A stretch of 46,247 bases of DNA from Cytophagales bacterium (GTDB taxonomy: Bacteria > Bacteroidota > Bacteroidia > Cytophagales > Thermoflexibacteraceae), in assembly GCA_013298985.1 (NCBI GenBank), contig JAAFJS010000013.1, forward strand, positions 1 through 46,247, in the 5' to 3' direction. The notes under the pieces are model-generated. The model made no database searches, was not told the origin of the DNA, and saw only the letters and a list, made by a program, of their open reading frames with translations. Both the position numbers and the translations under genes were made by a program. Positions 25,650 through 33,294 of this stretch are shown here, piece after piece. Each line of letters opens with the position of its first letter. Position 1 is the stretch's first letter.

Positions 25650-26318
25650 CTAATTTACAATGGCAAAAACAGGTAATTTCTTCATATTCTTATATTTATC
25701 ACCCAGTTTTTCCAAATTTGCTTTTTCTTTTTCAATTAATTCATTCCATATAAAAACATTGGTATCATACGTTTTTCGCAAGCTAAGTTCCAACTCTTCG
25801 GCATATCTGATTTCCTCCAATAGCTCTTTGCAAGTTTTACACTTCTCGTTTTTGGGGGTAGTTTCGAGCAAACGCCCCAGTTTTTCTACCAAACTAATCA
25901 TATTGTTGTCATATTCGTCTATGCGGTTAGGCGTTAGCATATTCTCCTGCGTCATTTTCTTGTTCAAAGCGGCTTGGTGCAATAGCTTGACCGAATCGAG
26001 CAAAGCTTTATTATGCTTTGGCAATTTACCAATCTCCTTGCTTAGTGCCAGAATATTTGCATTGCGTTCGTCATCGCGCTTGTTCCACGCATACCACTGA
26101 ATATCAATACTATCCAGAAGGGCATCTGCTTTTTTGTCCAAAGCCAATCCTCTAAACGGGTCAGTTTCATCTTCTACCTCTCCCCCCGTCCATGCGTCAG
26201 GCTCTACGGCAATAGAGTCTTTGGGTGCAGCCTCAGTCGTTGTCTGTGGTTTATTTTCGCAAGCAAAAAACAGTAGCGTCAATACAGCTACCAACATACA
26301 TTTTTTTAAAGTATTCAT
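25650..26318 (-). CDS. Predicted lipoprotein of unknown function
   Basis: The 222-residue protein has a lipoprotein signal with ALTLLFFACENKP-type sequence (LTLLFFACEN) and Cys20. The mature part has helical, charged, coiled-coil-like stretches (DKKADALLDSIDIQWYAWN, LGDKYKNMKKLP) and a Cys-x2-Cys (KCKTCKELLEEI). I do not recognise a family with known function. It stands between psd and batA on the same strand. The first 25 residues after the Cys are Glu/Asp rich. Confidence 0.75.
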   Translation of the reverse strand: MNTLKKCMLVAVLTLLFFACENKPQTTTEAAPKDSIAVEPDAWTGGEVEDETDPFRGLALDKKADALLDSIDIQWYAWNKRDDERNANILALSKEIGKLPKHNKALLDSVKLLHQAALNKKMTQENMLTPNRIDEYDNNMISLVEKLGRLLETTPKNEKCKTCKELLEEIRYAEELELSLRKTYDTNVFIWNELIEKEKANLEKLGDKYKNMKKLPVFAIVN

Positions 26319-26365
26319 TTTTAGTCTATTGGTTTTTAAGATTTAAAGATAAATAATTTATTTTT

Positions 26366-27337
26366 TTAAATCTTCACAGTTTTTACTGTAATAAAAATAT
26401 CTAAGAGAATCAGCAGCAAAGCAGGAAGCAAAAAGATATAAAATTTATTCGCTTTTACGTCCATTTTGCGTTTGTCGCGCAGCTGCCCTTCCAATTTTTT
26501 CACCGTTTCTATCAACTGAGCTACATTGTTTTTCTCATCACTAATTTCAAAATATTTTGCCTTAGTACGGTCAGCAATGTCCATCAGAGGCTCTCTTTTC
26601 AGCGTAGTGATAACCTCTCTGCCCGTTTCGTCGCGTTTCACGCTTCGTTCGCGGAAAGGAATTGTACTGCCTTTCTGACTGCCTACCCCAAGCGTAAAGA
26701 CCTTGATATTGCGGCTTTCCAGCTCGCCAAGAGCCTCTTGGGTTTCCTCGCCAAAGTCCTCACCATCACTGATAAGAATGATTGTTTTTGCTTGGTCTTT
26801 GACCGCCTCGTCCTCGTCTTCGGTAAACTTTTTGAAGGCAATTTGCAAGGGAGAGGCAAAATCTGTCCCTGCGTTAGGTACTAAACCTGTATTGAGGGTT
26901 TCAATAAAGAGGTTCAGCGCACTTTGGTCATAGGTAAGTGGGCATTGAACGAAAGCCTCCGAAGAAAAAATAATCAAGCCAACTCTATCCGAAGAAAAAT
27001 TGGCGACAATGTTTTTCAATTCAAACTTCACCTTGTCAAGGCGAGAAGGCTGAATATCAGTCGCGTTCATTGACAGCGACAAGTCCACCGCGATATAAAT
27101 GTCCTTGCCTTTGCTCTCTACTTCCTTGCTGACCTCGCCAAAAGAAGGACCCAAAATCGCTAATACAATCAATGTAAAATAGATAATCCGCAAAAAAAGT
27201 TTGATAAAAGACCCTTTTGCACTCGTTTTGAGCATGGAAGCTATCCTATGGATTTTTCCCAAATAAAGAATATATAAAAAGATAAAAACGCCAATCAAGA
27301 TGAGTTCTATCCTGCCTAATTCGTTAAACCAAGTCAT
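26366..27337 (-). CDS. BatA-like von Willebrand factor A domain membrane protein
   Basis: The 323-residue protein has an N-terminal membrane helix pair (about 10-30 and 45-66), a VWA domain (about 85-280) and a C-terminal helix (about 303-320). The metal-ion site is DLSLSMNATDIQPSRLDKVK starting near residue 86, with the second Thr in AGTDFASPL and the Asp in ISDGEDFG. In Bacteroidota it belongs to the Bat aerotolerance operon with MoxR; MoxR and BatB-E would lie upstream or elsewhere and are not in this window. The gene is followed by the leftward lipoprotein and psd. Confidence 0.87.
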   Translation of the reverse strand: MTWFNELGRIELILIGVFIFLYILYLGKIHRIASMLKTSAKGSFIKLFLRIIYFTLIVLAILGPSFGEVSKEVESKGKDIYIAVDLSLSMNATDIQPSRLDKVKFELKNIVANFSSDRVGLIIFSSEAFVQCPLTYDQSALNLFIETLNTGLVPNAGTDFASPLQIAFKKFTEDEDEAVKDQAKTIILISDGEDFGEETQEALGELESRNIKVFTLGVGSQKGSTIPFRERSVKRDETGREVITTLKREPLMDIADRTKAKYFEISDEKNNVAQLIETVKKLEGQLRDKRKMDVKANKFYIFLLPALLLILLDIFITVKTVKI

Positions 27338-27514
27338 GGTAATAATGTTCCAATTTTCAAAGTTGAAGTTTGCTATTTTAGCTTACAAAAATACAAAATT
27401 TATCAAATTATAAAACAAGGAAAAAAAGTATTAAATATAAAATATTGATAATCAAACGCTTAAAAATAAAAAAATAAAAAAATAACATTTGTTGTGATAA
27501 AATTTGACAAAAGG

Positions 27515-27546
27515 TTTGGAACATTCAACTTATTGCCGTACCTTTG
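27515..27546 (+). promoter_or_regulatory. Promoter of the three-tRNA block
   Basis: TTTG at 27515-27518 and TACCTTTG at 27539-27546, with 20 bp between, match the phylum's promoter consensus. They lie 31 bp before tRNA-Ser. The gap 27338-27514 holds no other gene. Confidence 0.65.
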
Positions 27547-27576
27547 CAACACTTTTTTAGGAAATGATAAGAAAAA

Positions 27577-27661
27577 GGAGAGGTGCCTGAGTGGTTAAAG
27601 GAGCAGTTTGCTAAACTGTCACCGGGTAACTGGTGCATGGGTTCGAATCCCATCCTCTCCG
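27577..27661 (+). tRNA. tRNA-Ser (GCT)
   Basis: The acceptor arm GGAGAGG (27577-27583) pairs with CCTCTCC ahead of the discriminator G at 27661. The T arm contains GGGTTCGAATCCC. The anticodon loop TTGCTAA gives anticodon GCT. The long variable arm expected for tRNA-Ser is present, so the length is 85 nt. Confidence 0.95.
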
Positions 27662-27689
27662 CACTTCAATATAAATAGCAATAGCCTTT

Positions 27690-27764
27690 CGGGGTGTAGC
27701 GTAGCCCGGTTATCGCGCCTGCTTTGGGAGCAGGAGGTCGCAAGTTCGAATCTTGCCACCCCGA
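27690..27764 (+). tRNA. tRNA-Pro (TGG)
   Basis: The acceptor arm CGGGGTG (27690-27696) pairs with CACCCCG at 27757-27763, with A at 27764. The anticodon loop TTTGGGA gives TGG. The T loop GTTCGAATC is normal. Confidence 0.95.
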
Positions 27765-27835
27765 CTTAATCTGTTTCTTTTTATCAATTAGTGTTAATGA
27801 TAAATAAGAACAAACGAAACGAGCTTAGACGTTTT

Positions 27836-27887
<52 letters not shown>

Positions 27888-27909
<22 letters not shown>

Positions 27910-28016
27910 CATTTTAATACTTAAATTGTTTAATTGCCAGTCATTGCCAGATAAGAAAGCAACTGTTAATCAATACATTACAGTTGCTTTTCTTTTTTTA
28001 CTAACACTCACAAACA
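27888..28016 (+). repeat. attL: tRNA-Arg 3' end and downstream terminator (129-bp direct repeat, left copy)
   Basis: The stretch from the T loop of tRNA-Arg through a terminator is repeated at 45701-45825. The core is GAATCCAATCCA (27893-27904). It is followed by two ATTGCCAG direct repeats (27933-27940 and 27943-27950) with 10 bp period. A stem-loop GCAACTGT (27959-27966) with ACAGTTGC (27980-27987) and the T run 27988-27999 form a rho-independent terminator for the tRNA transcript. The left copy keeps the tRNA intact. Confidence 0.85.
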
Positions 28017-28024
28017 CATCTCTC

Positions 28025-28071
28025 AGGTTACTTAGTAGGTTACTTTTTTTGCCAAAAAATCCAAGTAACCT
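28025..28071 (+). promoter_or_regulatory. Candidate integrase arm sites, left cluster, overlapping the int promoter
   Basis: AGGTTACT occurs at 28025-28032 and 28037-28044 and inverted (AGTAACCT) at 28064-28071. The spacings 12 and 27 are exactly those of the cluster at 44749-44795. TTTG at 28048-28051 and TACCATTG at 28073-28080 are a near-consensus promoter for int, so binding here could also autoregulate the integrase. Confidence 0.55.
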
Positions 28072-28093
28072 ATACCATTGCAACTTCTTGAAA

Positions 28094-29260
28094 ATGAACA
28101 ACTTTTACACCTATTTTTGGCTTGCCAAATCCAAAAAAAACAAAGTGGGTTTATGCCCTATTTATTGCCGCGTAGTGATAGACGGCAAAAGAACTGAACT
28201 CTGCACCAAAATCTACATCAGCCCTTGCGAATGGTGTAATAAGACGCATAGGGTGCTTTCAAAAAAAAATGAATACCTCAATGAGAAGCTACATCTTTTC
28301 CGTATAGAAGTGGAAAAGGATTTGATACTGATGACCAAAAAGTTTGGTAAGGTTTCAGTGCAGACATTTAAAATACCCAAACCGTCCGTTCCTACGCTGA
28401 TACAAGCCTATAAACAATATTTAGATGATAAGCTAAAAGAATCACTCACGATTGAAACTATCAAGTCGCTTAAAAACTCTTATACTGTTTTTGAAAAATT
28501 CATTAGCAAACATCATCTCAAAAACATCTTGGTTACTGAGGTGGATATAAAAGTGATAGAGAGTTTTCATCAATACTTGAAACATCAGCCAATTAATAAT
28601 CCAAATGCGGTCAATAAAATAGGTTACTCTCCTGATGTGATTAGAAAGGTATTGAGGAAATTGGTAGTAGTGATGGATTATACGCATCATAGAGGGTTTA
28701 TAGAAACCAATCCATTGGCACATTATAAACCCAATATCAAGTCGTCCAAGAAGGCAATTGTTTTTTTAGAGCAGGAAGAACTGGACAGGCTCAGAAGTCA
28801 TCATTTTGCGACGGAGAGGTTACAGCAAGTAGCAGACTTGTTTGTATTTCAGTGTTATACAGGCTTTGCCTACAATGAGCTAATGAGCTTTGAGAGTTGC
28901 CACGATACCAAGACATGGAACGGCATGGTGTTTATCCAAAAGAAGCGCGGGAAAACAGGGACGGAGTGTCTATTGCCTTTTTTTGATAAGGCACGCGACA
29001 TCTACGAAAAGTACAGTCAGAAGCTACCCCTTTTGACCAATCAAAAATATAATGCGTACCTCAAAGAAGTAGCGGACATCATAGGGATAGATAAGAAACT
29101 GACTACACACGTGGCACGAAAAACGGCGGCAATGCGGTTTTATGAGCAAGGAGCAAGTGAACAAATGGTTGCTAAGATGTTAGGACATAGTACGGCAAAG
29201 ACTACATTTACTTTTTATGCGACAGTGAGAGAGCAGACATTGAGTAGGGTATTGGTTTGA
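28094..29260 (+). CDS. int: Tyrosine recombinase (integrase), IntDOT-like
   Basis: The 388-residue protein from the ATG at 28094 starts MNNFYTYFWLAKSKKNKVG, a Bacteroidota arm-binding domain (about 1-75). A core-binding domain (about 95-200) and a catalytic domain (about 210-388) follow. The catalytic domain has KKRGKTGTECLLPF, THVARKTAAMRF (His-x2-Arg), MLGHSTAKTT and the nucleophile Tyr in FTFYATVREQ. The first catalytic Arg is missing: the site reads CYTGFAYNEL where RxxEL is common, a feature shared with IntDOT-type recombinases. A longer frame upstream would encode 56 residues overlapping the attachment site, so I use the internal start. Confidence 0.92.
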   Translation: MNNFYTYFWLAKSKKNKVGLCPIYCRVVIDGKRTELCTKIYISPCEWCNKTHRVLSKKNEYLNEKLHLFRIEVEKDLILMTKKFGKVSVQTFKIPKPSVPTLIQAYKQYLDDKLKESLTIETIKSLKNSYTVFEKFISKHHLKNILVTEVDIKVIESFHQYLKHQPINNPNAVNKIGYSPDVIRKVLRKLVVVMDYTHHRGFIETNPLAHYKPNIKSSKKAIVFLEQEELDRLRSHHFATERLQQVADLFVFQCYTGFAYNELMSFESCHDTKTWNGMVFIQKKRGKTGTECLLPFFDKARDIYEKYSQKLPLLTNQKYNAYLKEVADIIGIDKKLTTHVARKTAAMRFYEQGASEQMVAKMLGHSTAKTTFTFYATVREQTLSRVLV

Positions 29261-29390
29261 TTGTGAGGTGTTATTTCATGGTGTAATTATTTTAATGCCT
29301 CCTAAATATCTGCTTTTCCTTTTTATTTTAGCCTCAAATGCGTCCATATCAGTATTATATTAATAGACAAATGTAGGATATATACATGAT

Positions 29391-29432
29391 AAATACGTGA
29401 TAATTCAGTGAAAAATACGTGATAATTCAGTG
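29391..29432. repeat. Tandem 20-bp direct repeat
   Basis: AAATACGTGATAATTCAGTG occurs twice without mismatch, 22 bp apart. A third partial TACATGATAA precedes at about 29383. Iteron-like, and located in the non-coding region of the element. Confidence 0.8.
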
Positions 29433-29474
29433 ATGTGTATGCTATTTATCGCTAAAAGAAAAAGAATGGAGTAT

Positions 29475-29502
29475 GTCAAAAGCTGTGGACAAAGGGCGAG
29501 CA
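29475..29502 (+). repeat. 28-bp repeat, copy 1 (inverted copy at 41843-41870)
   Basis: GTCAAAAGCTGTGGACAAAG followed by GGCGAGCA. It matches the complement of 41843-41870 at 25 of 28 positions. The second copy is itself part of an inverted repeat (GTCAAAAGCT at 41825-41834 and its complement at 41861-41870). Confidence 0.7.
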
Positions 29503-29550
29503 GAAAGATACCAAAAAGCGTGCAGTCCCTGACCTTACTGGCTTAAATTT

Positions 29551-29602
29551 GGTATCAAAAAAGGACTGAGCAGCTTGTTGCCCGAATTAAATTTGGTATC
29601 AA
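29551..29602. repeat. Paired GGTATCAA element, copy 1
   Basis: GGTATCAA at 29551-29558 and 29595-29602 are 44 bp apart. The second one overlaps the stop codon of the leftward gene 29599-30309. Two other pairs with 44- and 43-bp spacing occur at 38713-38764 and 41466-41516. Confidence 0.7.
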
Positions 29603-30309
29603 TTCAGGAAATTCTTAAAAAAGATAGAGATATACTCGATGTTAGTATTTTTTCTTTCCCTTAGTTCTTGCAGTTCTTTGGGCAGTTTATGCGATTGGTT
29701 GAGTAACATGAAGCGAATATTGGTCAGGTGATTGCTTAACTGCTTATGATAGTGCTTATAGTTCAAATCTACGCCCTGCATGGAGAACATCATTTTCTGA
29801 TAAATGTACTCCAAACATAGTACGCCTATTAACTCTCCGTAATAATCATAGATGGCGAAGTAAAGTCCTTGCTTTCCGTCCCTGTCTAATAAGCCGCGAT
29901 AAGAATTATAAAAAGGTGATATTCCTTCCTTGTGGTCATCTACATCAAGGGCAACTACTTGTTGTTTTTTGAGTATCGATAAAATGTCATCAAAAATAAT
30001 CGCCTTATAGTCTTTTAGTCTATCTATTGGCTCAATTTGGTAATTTGACAAAGATTCATCAAACACCCTTATTTTGAGTGCAGGCAGTCCACCTTTGTAC
30101 TTTTCGCCGTTTTTGAAAACCAATAAAAAAGCCCTATCGCACCCAGACTTTTTCAAAGACCACTCTAACTCACCTCTGATGATTGTTTTCACCCACTCGT
30201 AGAAAGACATGGGAAAATACTTATGAATACCATTGGGGAAAATATACTGGTAGATGACAAATAAGCACATGATACAGAGTAATACATCTTTGAATAAGGT
30301 GAATGTCAT
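29599..30309 (-). CDS. Membrane protein with GAF-like domain, last gene of the virion-like operon
   Basis: The 236-residue protein has one N-terminal membrane helix (about 3-22, TLFKDVLLCIMCLFVIYQYI), then a mixed alpha/beta domain: DRAFLLVFKNGEKYKGGLPA, IIFDDILSILKKQQVVAL and GLYFAIYDYYGELIGVLCLE. The order of strands and the closing strand resemble a GAF/PAS-like sensory fold, but I cannot prove it. It is 22 bp downstream of the previous gene on the same strand. Function is unknown. Confidence 0.65.
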   Translation of the reverse strand: MTFTLFKDVLLCIMCLFVIYQYIFPNGIHKYFPMSFYEWVKTIIRGELEWSLKKSGCDRAFLLVFKNGEKYKGGLPALKIRVFDESLSNYQIEPIDRLKDYKAIIFDDILSILKKQQVVALDVDDHKEGISPFYNSYRGLLDRDGKQGLYFAIYDYYGELIGVLCLEYIYQKMMFSMQGVDLNYKHYHKQLSNHLTNIRFMLLNQSHKLPKELQELRERKNTNIEYISIFFKNFLN

Positions 30310-30331
30310 GGGTTTTTTTGATTTCTTTAGT

Positions 30332-30778
30332 TTAGTAGTCTATTCCCATTGCGGTAATGTCGTAATTGAGGTTAAAAAACGAACCTCCTGTAACTTCAAA
30401 ATTGACACTGATGGTATCTCCAGTTTCTATGGAAATAAACCTATTATTTACACCATCGCGCTGTAGCCACGCAAATTCAGTTCTGTTTAGAATTTCTGCC
30501 AAAATAGGCGTTGTTCCATTGAGTGGTCCCAGTGAAGCAGAGCCAATCATATAATTTATGCCTGCCCTTCTCAGATACACATTGGCAGTAACCGTACTGG
30601 TAACACCCGCACTGGCAGAAAGCATACACATAATTTTATCCAACCTGCTACCATCTATAGCGGCGGGGAAGATATGAATTAACGGTGTTGGATTCACAAA
30701 GTTTACATTACTGCTTGTCCCTTTATGTACCGCATTATTAGCCCTTAATGGAAAGAACAACTTATCATTTTTTGGCAT
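30332..30778 (-). CDS. Beta-rich hypothetical protein, candidate spike or receptor-binding protein
   Basis: The 148-residue protein is almost all predicted beta strands (TVTANVYLRRAGINYMIGSA, DTISVNFEVTGGSFFNLNYD) with few Lys or Glu. It looks like a jelly-roll or similar fold common in viral surface proteins. It follows the repeat-containing gene by 11 bp. No family is recognised. That it is a receptor-binding tip is inference from position and composition. Confidence 0.6.
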   Translation of the reverse strand: MPKNDKLFFPLRANNAVHKGTSSNVNFVNPTPLIHIFPAAIDGSRLDKIMCMLSASAGVTSTVTANVYLRRAGINYMIGSASLGPLNGTTPILAEILNRTEFAWLQRDGVNNRFISIETGDTISVNFEVTGGSFFNLNYDITAMGIDY

Positions 30779-30789
30779 ACCATTTTTTT

Positions 30790-31128
30790 TTATAAAGTTT
30801 GAAATCTTGTTTGCACAAACAATTTGAGTAGCTCATTGCTTGGGGGTGGAGGGGGCAAGTTACTCAGGTCATTATAATTGCCTGATGATGCCACTGCTGA
30901 CAAAGTAGGACGACTACTCAAATCTCCATAGTTTCCTGATGTAGCCACTGCCACAAAAGCAGGACGACCACTCAAATCCGCATAGTTCCCTGATGTAGCC
31001 ACTGCTGACAAAGTAGGACGACCACTCAAATCCGAATAGTTTCCTGATGTAGCCACTGCCACAAAAGCAGGTTTGTTTTGAACTGCATTCCATGTAATAA
31101 TTTGTCTTTTTCTCAGTGTAATACCCAT
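30790..31128 (-). CDS. Repeat protein with tail-fibre-like GNYxDLSxRP motifs
   Basis: The 112-residue protein begins MGITLRKRQIITWNAVQNK and has four 18-residue repeats (about 20-91), with cores SGNYSDLSGRP, SGNYADLSGRP, SGNYGDLSSRP and SGNYNDLSNLP. The GNY/DYxDLxxxP pattern is well known in the N-terminal parts of phage tail fibres. A Pro-rich stretch (PPPPP) and a short C-terminal helix follow. The repeats alternate PAFVAV and PTLSAV, giving a 36-residue super-repeat. It lies 4 bp from the upstream gene. Confidence 0.75.
   Translation of the reverse strand: MGITLRKRQIITWNAVQNKPAFVAVATSGNYSDLSGRPTLSAVATSGNYADLSGRPAFVAVATSGNYGDLSSRPTLSAVASSGNYNDLSNLPPPPPSNELLKLFVQTRFQTL
30856..31071 (-). repeat. 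Tandem 54-bp coding repeats (108-bp super-repeat)
   Basis: Four in-frame units of 54 bp encode the 18-residue fibre motifs. Units 1 and 3, and 2 and 4, are more alike, so a 108-bp duplication is likely. Such repeats can change copy number and thus fibre length. Confidence 0.75.
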
Positions 31129-31132
31129 AGCT

Positions 31133-31423
31133 TTAACTATTGTAAGGATTGATAAATTTTCTAATAACCAACAAGTTAGCCGTTCCCACTACCTCTTCAA
31201 AGATAATTTGAAGATTGGTTTGAATGACCACTTCTGGATTTTCCTCGTCCAAGGTAAAATCATCACCAGTGGCAAGCGTCAAACCTGTTTGCCCAAAGCC
31301 AATCTTGACAGGAATTGTTCCTTCATTTCTGAAATAAACAGAATTACTATCAGGAAGCATTTGTGTACTTTCTGTGATGACTTCAGCAAGGTGTGTAGAG
31401 GCATACTTTGGCATTATTTCCAA
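31133..31423 (-). CDS. Small beta-rich hypothetical protein of the virion operon
   Basis: The protein has 96 residues from the first ATG, or 93 if it starts at MPKYASTHLAEVITES. It contains VYFRNEGTIPVKIGFGQTGL and VVIQTNLQIIFEEVVGT, a short beta-sandwich-like pattern. No family is recognised. It is placed between the lysin and the fibre-like gene; it could be a minor capsid or collar protein, which is a guess. Confidence 0.6.
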   Translation of the reverse strand: MEIMPKYASTHLAEVITESTQMLPDSNSVYFRNEGTIPVKIGFGQTGLTLATGDDFTLDEENPEVVIQTNLQIIFEEVVGTANLLVIRKFINPYNS

Positions 31424-31481
31424 TATTTATAAGTAAAAAAGGCTATGACAGCAATCAAAACTATACTGTTATCTGCGTTTG

Positions 31482-32033
31482 TTAGAGGTCGTTTTTTTTT
31501 AAAACCCCTTCTAACTCACGCATAAGCGAGAGCAATACGCGCTCATAGTTTGGGGCAGTCGCATACCCAGCTTTGGCGATTCTACTGGCAAAAGCATAAG
31601 CATCAGTAGTTTGAAAAGCAGACGCATAACGTGAATTACGTCTTAGAAAATTCCCATAGTCTAAAAATGAATCCAATGGACTATCATAAGCACGAAACCA
31701 GTCCATCACACGAAAGGCAGTACACTTTCCACAAGGATTGCCTTGCTGATGAGGAGCTACCGTTTTGAGTATCTTCCAAGTATCACCCATGCTATTGTTG
31801 GCAGACAACTTACAACATTCCCAAGTAGATAAGTATTGCTTGCTTCCTTTCCATGATTTGGTTGCTTTGATACCAAACATCATGTTTTGAGGCTTGGCAG
31901 TACCGAATCCACTTTCTAAAGCGGATTGAGCCAATGCAACCAAAGCAGGTACACCCGATTGTTTTTCTGCCGCTACTGCGTGAGTATGGTATTTTTGGAG
32001 ATAAGATAAAATATTTAACTCTCTACGCGTCAT
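31482..32033 (-). CDS. Endo-beta-N-acetylglucosaminidase (GH73-like) lysin
   Basis: The 183-residue protein cuts the glycan strands of peptidoglycan. The catalytic Glu is E40 in LVALAQSALESGFGTAKPQN, followed by NMMFGIKATKSWKG and the Tyr-rich RVMDWFRAYDSPLDSFLDYG, as in FlgJ/AcmA-type glucosaminidases. No signal peptide is seen, so export may depend on membrane-active partners. Its start overlaps the stop of the upstream gene by four bases (ATGA), indicating translational coupling with the two-helix membrane protein, a holin- or injection-like arrangement. Confidence 0.9.
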   Translation of the reverse strand: MTRRELNILSYLQKYHTHAVAAEKQSGVPALVALAQSALESGFGTAKPQNMMFGIKATKSWKGSKQYLSTWECCKLSANNSMGDTWKILKTVAPHQQGNPCGKCTAFRVMDWFRAYDSPLDSFLDYGNFLRRNSRYASAFQTTDAYAFASRIAKAGYATAPNYERVLLSLMRELEGVLKKNDL

Positions 32034-32872
32034 TTTTTGAAGGTTTTAAATGCTTGAAAAGCAATGAGTAAGCCAATGCCTATGACGATATTACTACTTA
32101 CTTTGCCCAAATCCATGCCTGATTGATTGTTTGCCACCAAGGTTTCAATCTCTCGTTTGATTTCAGGGTTTTCAGAAGCCATTTTTCGCAAGCTCTCTGC
32201 ATTTTTGAAGTCAATTTCAGACTGGCGATTCATAGAAATCAAACGTGCTAAAAGGGTAGCTATCACTCCTGAAGCAAGCCCTACCAATGCCCATTTGACA
32301 GCAGGTGCAAGGATAATGAATGGGGCAGAAATGCGAAAAAGCCCTGCAAACTTATTGGCAATCAGTTTCCAGCCCTCGCGCACCTGATGCGCTACGTAGC
32401 TCACTCCTCGCAGGTTCTGCAAAAAGTTTTGTCGCTGATTGAAAGAATTGGAAATCTGTGCTAATTGTGCTTGCATGGGTTGCACATTCACCCCCCTTTT
32501 AGCTACTCTATCCAAACTTTCTGCCACAGAAAGCAACTGATAGTAGGTATCATTGTCCCTATTGGCAATCTGGTTGAGCAGTTTTTCTACATCGGGTGTG
32601 CTTGCTGTACTATTGGTAGTGGAGGAAGGTTTGGAAGTCGTTATCACACTATTTCTCACCCAGCCTCCTTTGCTCAACTTGACATAAACCTCATTTTTGC
32701 CATTGACGCGTATAGGATTAGATACTGTCCCAGTGGCAATACCTACGATGCTACCCCTACGCACTGTCCTGAGAAGATTGCCTTCTATGACAGGGCGCGG
32801 GGTGCGATACACATTGACCACTTCAGCAGTGGCATAGAGTGTTTTTGTACGTAAATTGGCTAAAATAGGCAT
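32030..32872 (-). CDS. Membrane protein with N-terminal SH3-like domain
   Basis: The 280-residue protein has a probable bacterial SH3-like domain (about 8-78, EVVNVYRTPRPVIEGNLL, GSIVGIATGTVSNPIRV, VYVKLSKGGWVRNS), a Ser/Thr linker, a helical region (about 90-165) and two membrane helices (about 175-215 and 255-275). SH3b domains bind cell-wall peptides. It is translationally coupled (ATGA overlap) to the glucosaminidase. The TTTTCTTTTAGCGATA box lies just before its ATG. A role in delivering the lysin through the envelope is inferred. Confidence 0.65.
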   Translation of the reverse strand: MPILANLRTKTLYATAEVVNVYRTPRPVIEGNLLRTVRRGSIVGIATGTVSNPIRVNGKNEVYVKLSKGGWVRNSVITTSKPSSTTNSTASTPDVEKLLNQIANRDNDTYYQLLSVAESLDRVAKRGVNVQPMQAQLAQISNSFNQRQNFLQNLRGVSYVAHQVREGWKLIANKFAGLFRISAPFIILAPAVKWALVGLASGVIATLLARLISMNRQSEIDFKNAESLRKMASENPEIKREIETLVANNQSGMDLGKVSSNIVIGIGLLIAFQAFKTFKK

Positions 32873-32905
32873 ATTATCGCTAAAAGAAAAGAGATTGAAA
32901 AATGA

Positions 32906-33286
32906 TTACCTATTCAAAGAACGTCTATTAGAAGTTCCACCTACACTTTTTCTGGTGTGCTTTTTAGTGCCACTCACTGCTTTGGGCGTGGCTTTTTTGG
33001 AATACGCCTTGGTGATTGCCTTGCGAACCTCTCCGTTTGCTTTTTTTGCTTTGTCGCGCTTCTTGACGGCTTCGCTGAGGTCTTTCCTTTTTACAACGAC
33101 CTGTTTTTCGCAATCGTCCAATAGTTTCTTGGCGCGCTTCACCATGGGGTGATTGTTCACCTTGTTGTTAAAATCCTTCAGGTGATTAGCTCCACTGACA
33201 CGCGCACGTTTTTTCGTGGCTTTTTTTGCCTTGGAAGTGGTTTTTTTCTTTGCCCTGCTTCCAGTCGTTTTTTTCTTTGTTGCCAT
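32906..33286 (-). CDS. Histone H1-like, very basic protein
   Basis: The 126-residue protein is rich in Lys, Arg, Thr and Ala, with ATKKKTTGSRAKKKTTSKAK at the start, a short helical middle (KDFNNKVNNHPMVKRAKKLL), and a basic tail (AYSKKATPKAV). It resembles bacterial histone H1-like DNA-condensing proteins. In a virion operon it may neutralise or bind the packaged genome. Low-complexity composition makes detailed homology uncertain. Confidence 0.7.
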   Translation of the reverse strand: MATKKKTTGSRAKKKTTSKAKKATKKRARVSGANHLKDFNNKVNNHPMVKRAKKLLDDCEKQVVVKRKDLSEAVKKRDKAKKANGEVRKAITKAYSKKATPKAVSGTKKHTRKSVGGTSNRRSLNR

Positions 33287-33294
33287 ACAAATTA

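Larger units (their letters stand above)
29261..29598. other. Non-coding region with iteron-like repeats between int and the virion operon
   Basis: No gene is seen. It holds a 20-bp direct repeat (AAATACGTGATAATTCAGTG at 29391-29410 and 29413-29432, period 22), a TATCGCTAAAAGAAAA box at 29447-29462, a 28-bp sequence at 29475-29502 with an inverted near-copy at 41843-41870, the string AGTCCCTGACC (29524-29534, also at 41875-41885), and GATACCAA/GGTATCAA repeats. It lies between convergent genes. It is the best candidate in the element for a replication origin or terminus. Confidence 0.5.

Noticed and set aside
27926-28093. 56-residue N-terminal extension of the integrase
   Set aside because: It overlaps the terminator and attachment repeat, and the arm-binding domain begins normally at 28094.
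30856-31071. CRISPR-like tandem repeats
   Set aside because: The 54-bp units are contiguous, in frame and have no spacers; they encode a fibre-like protein.
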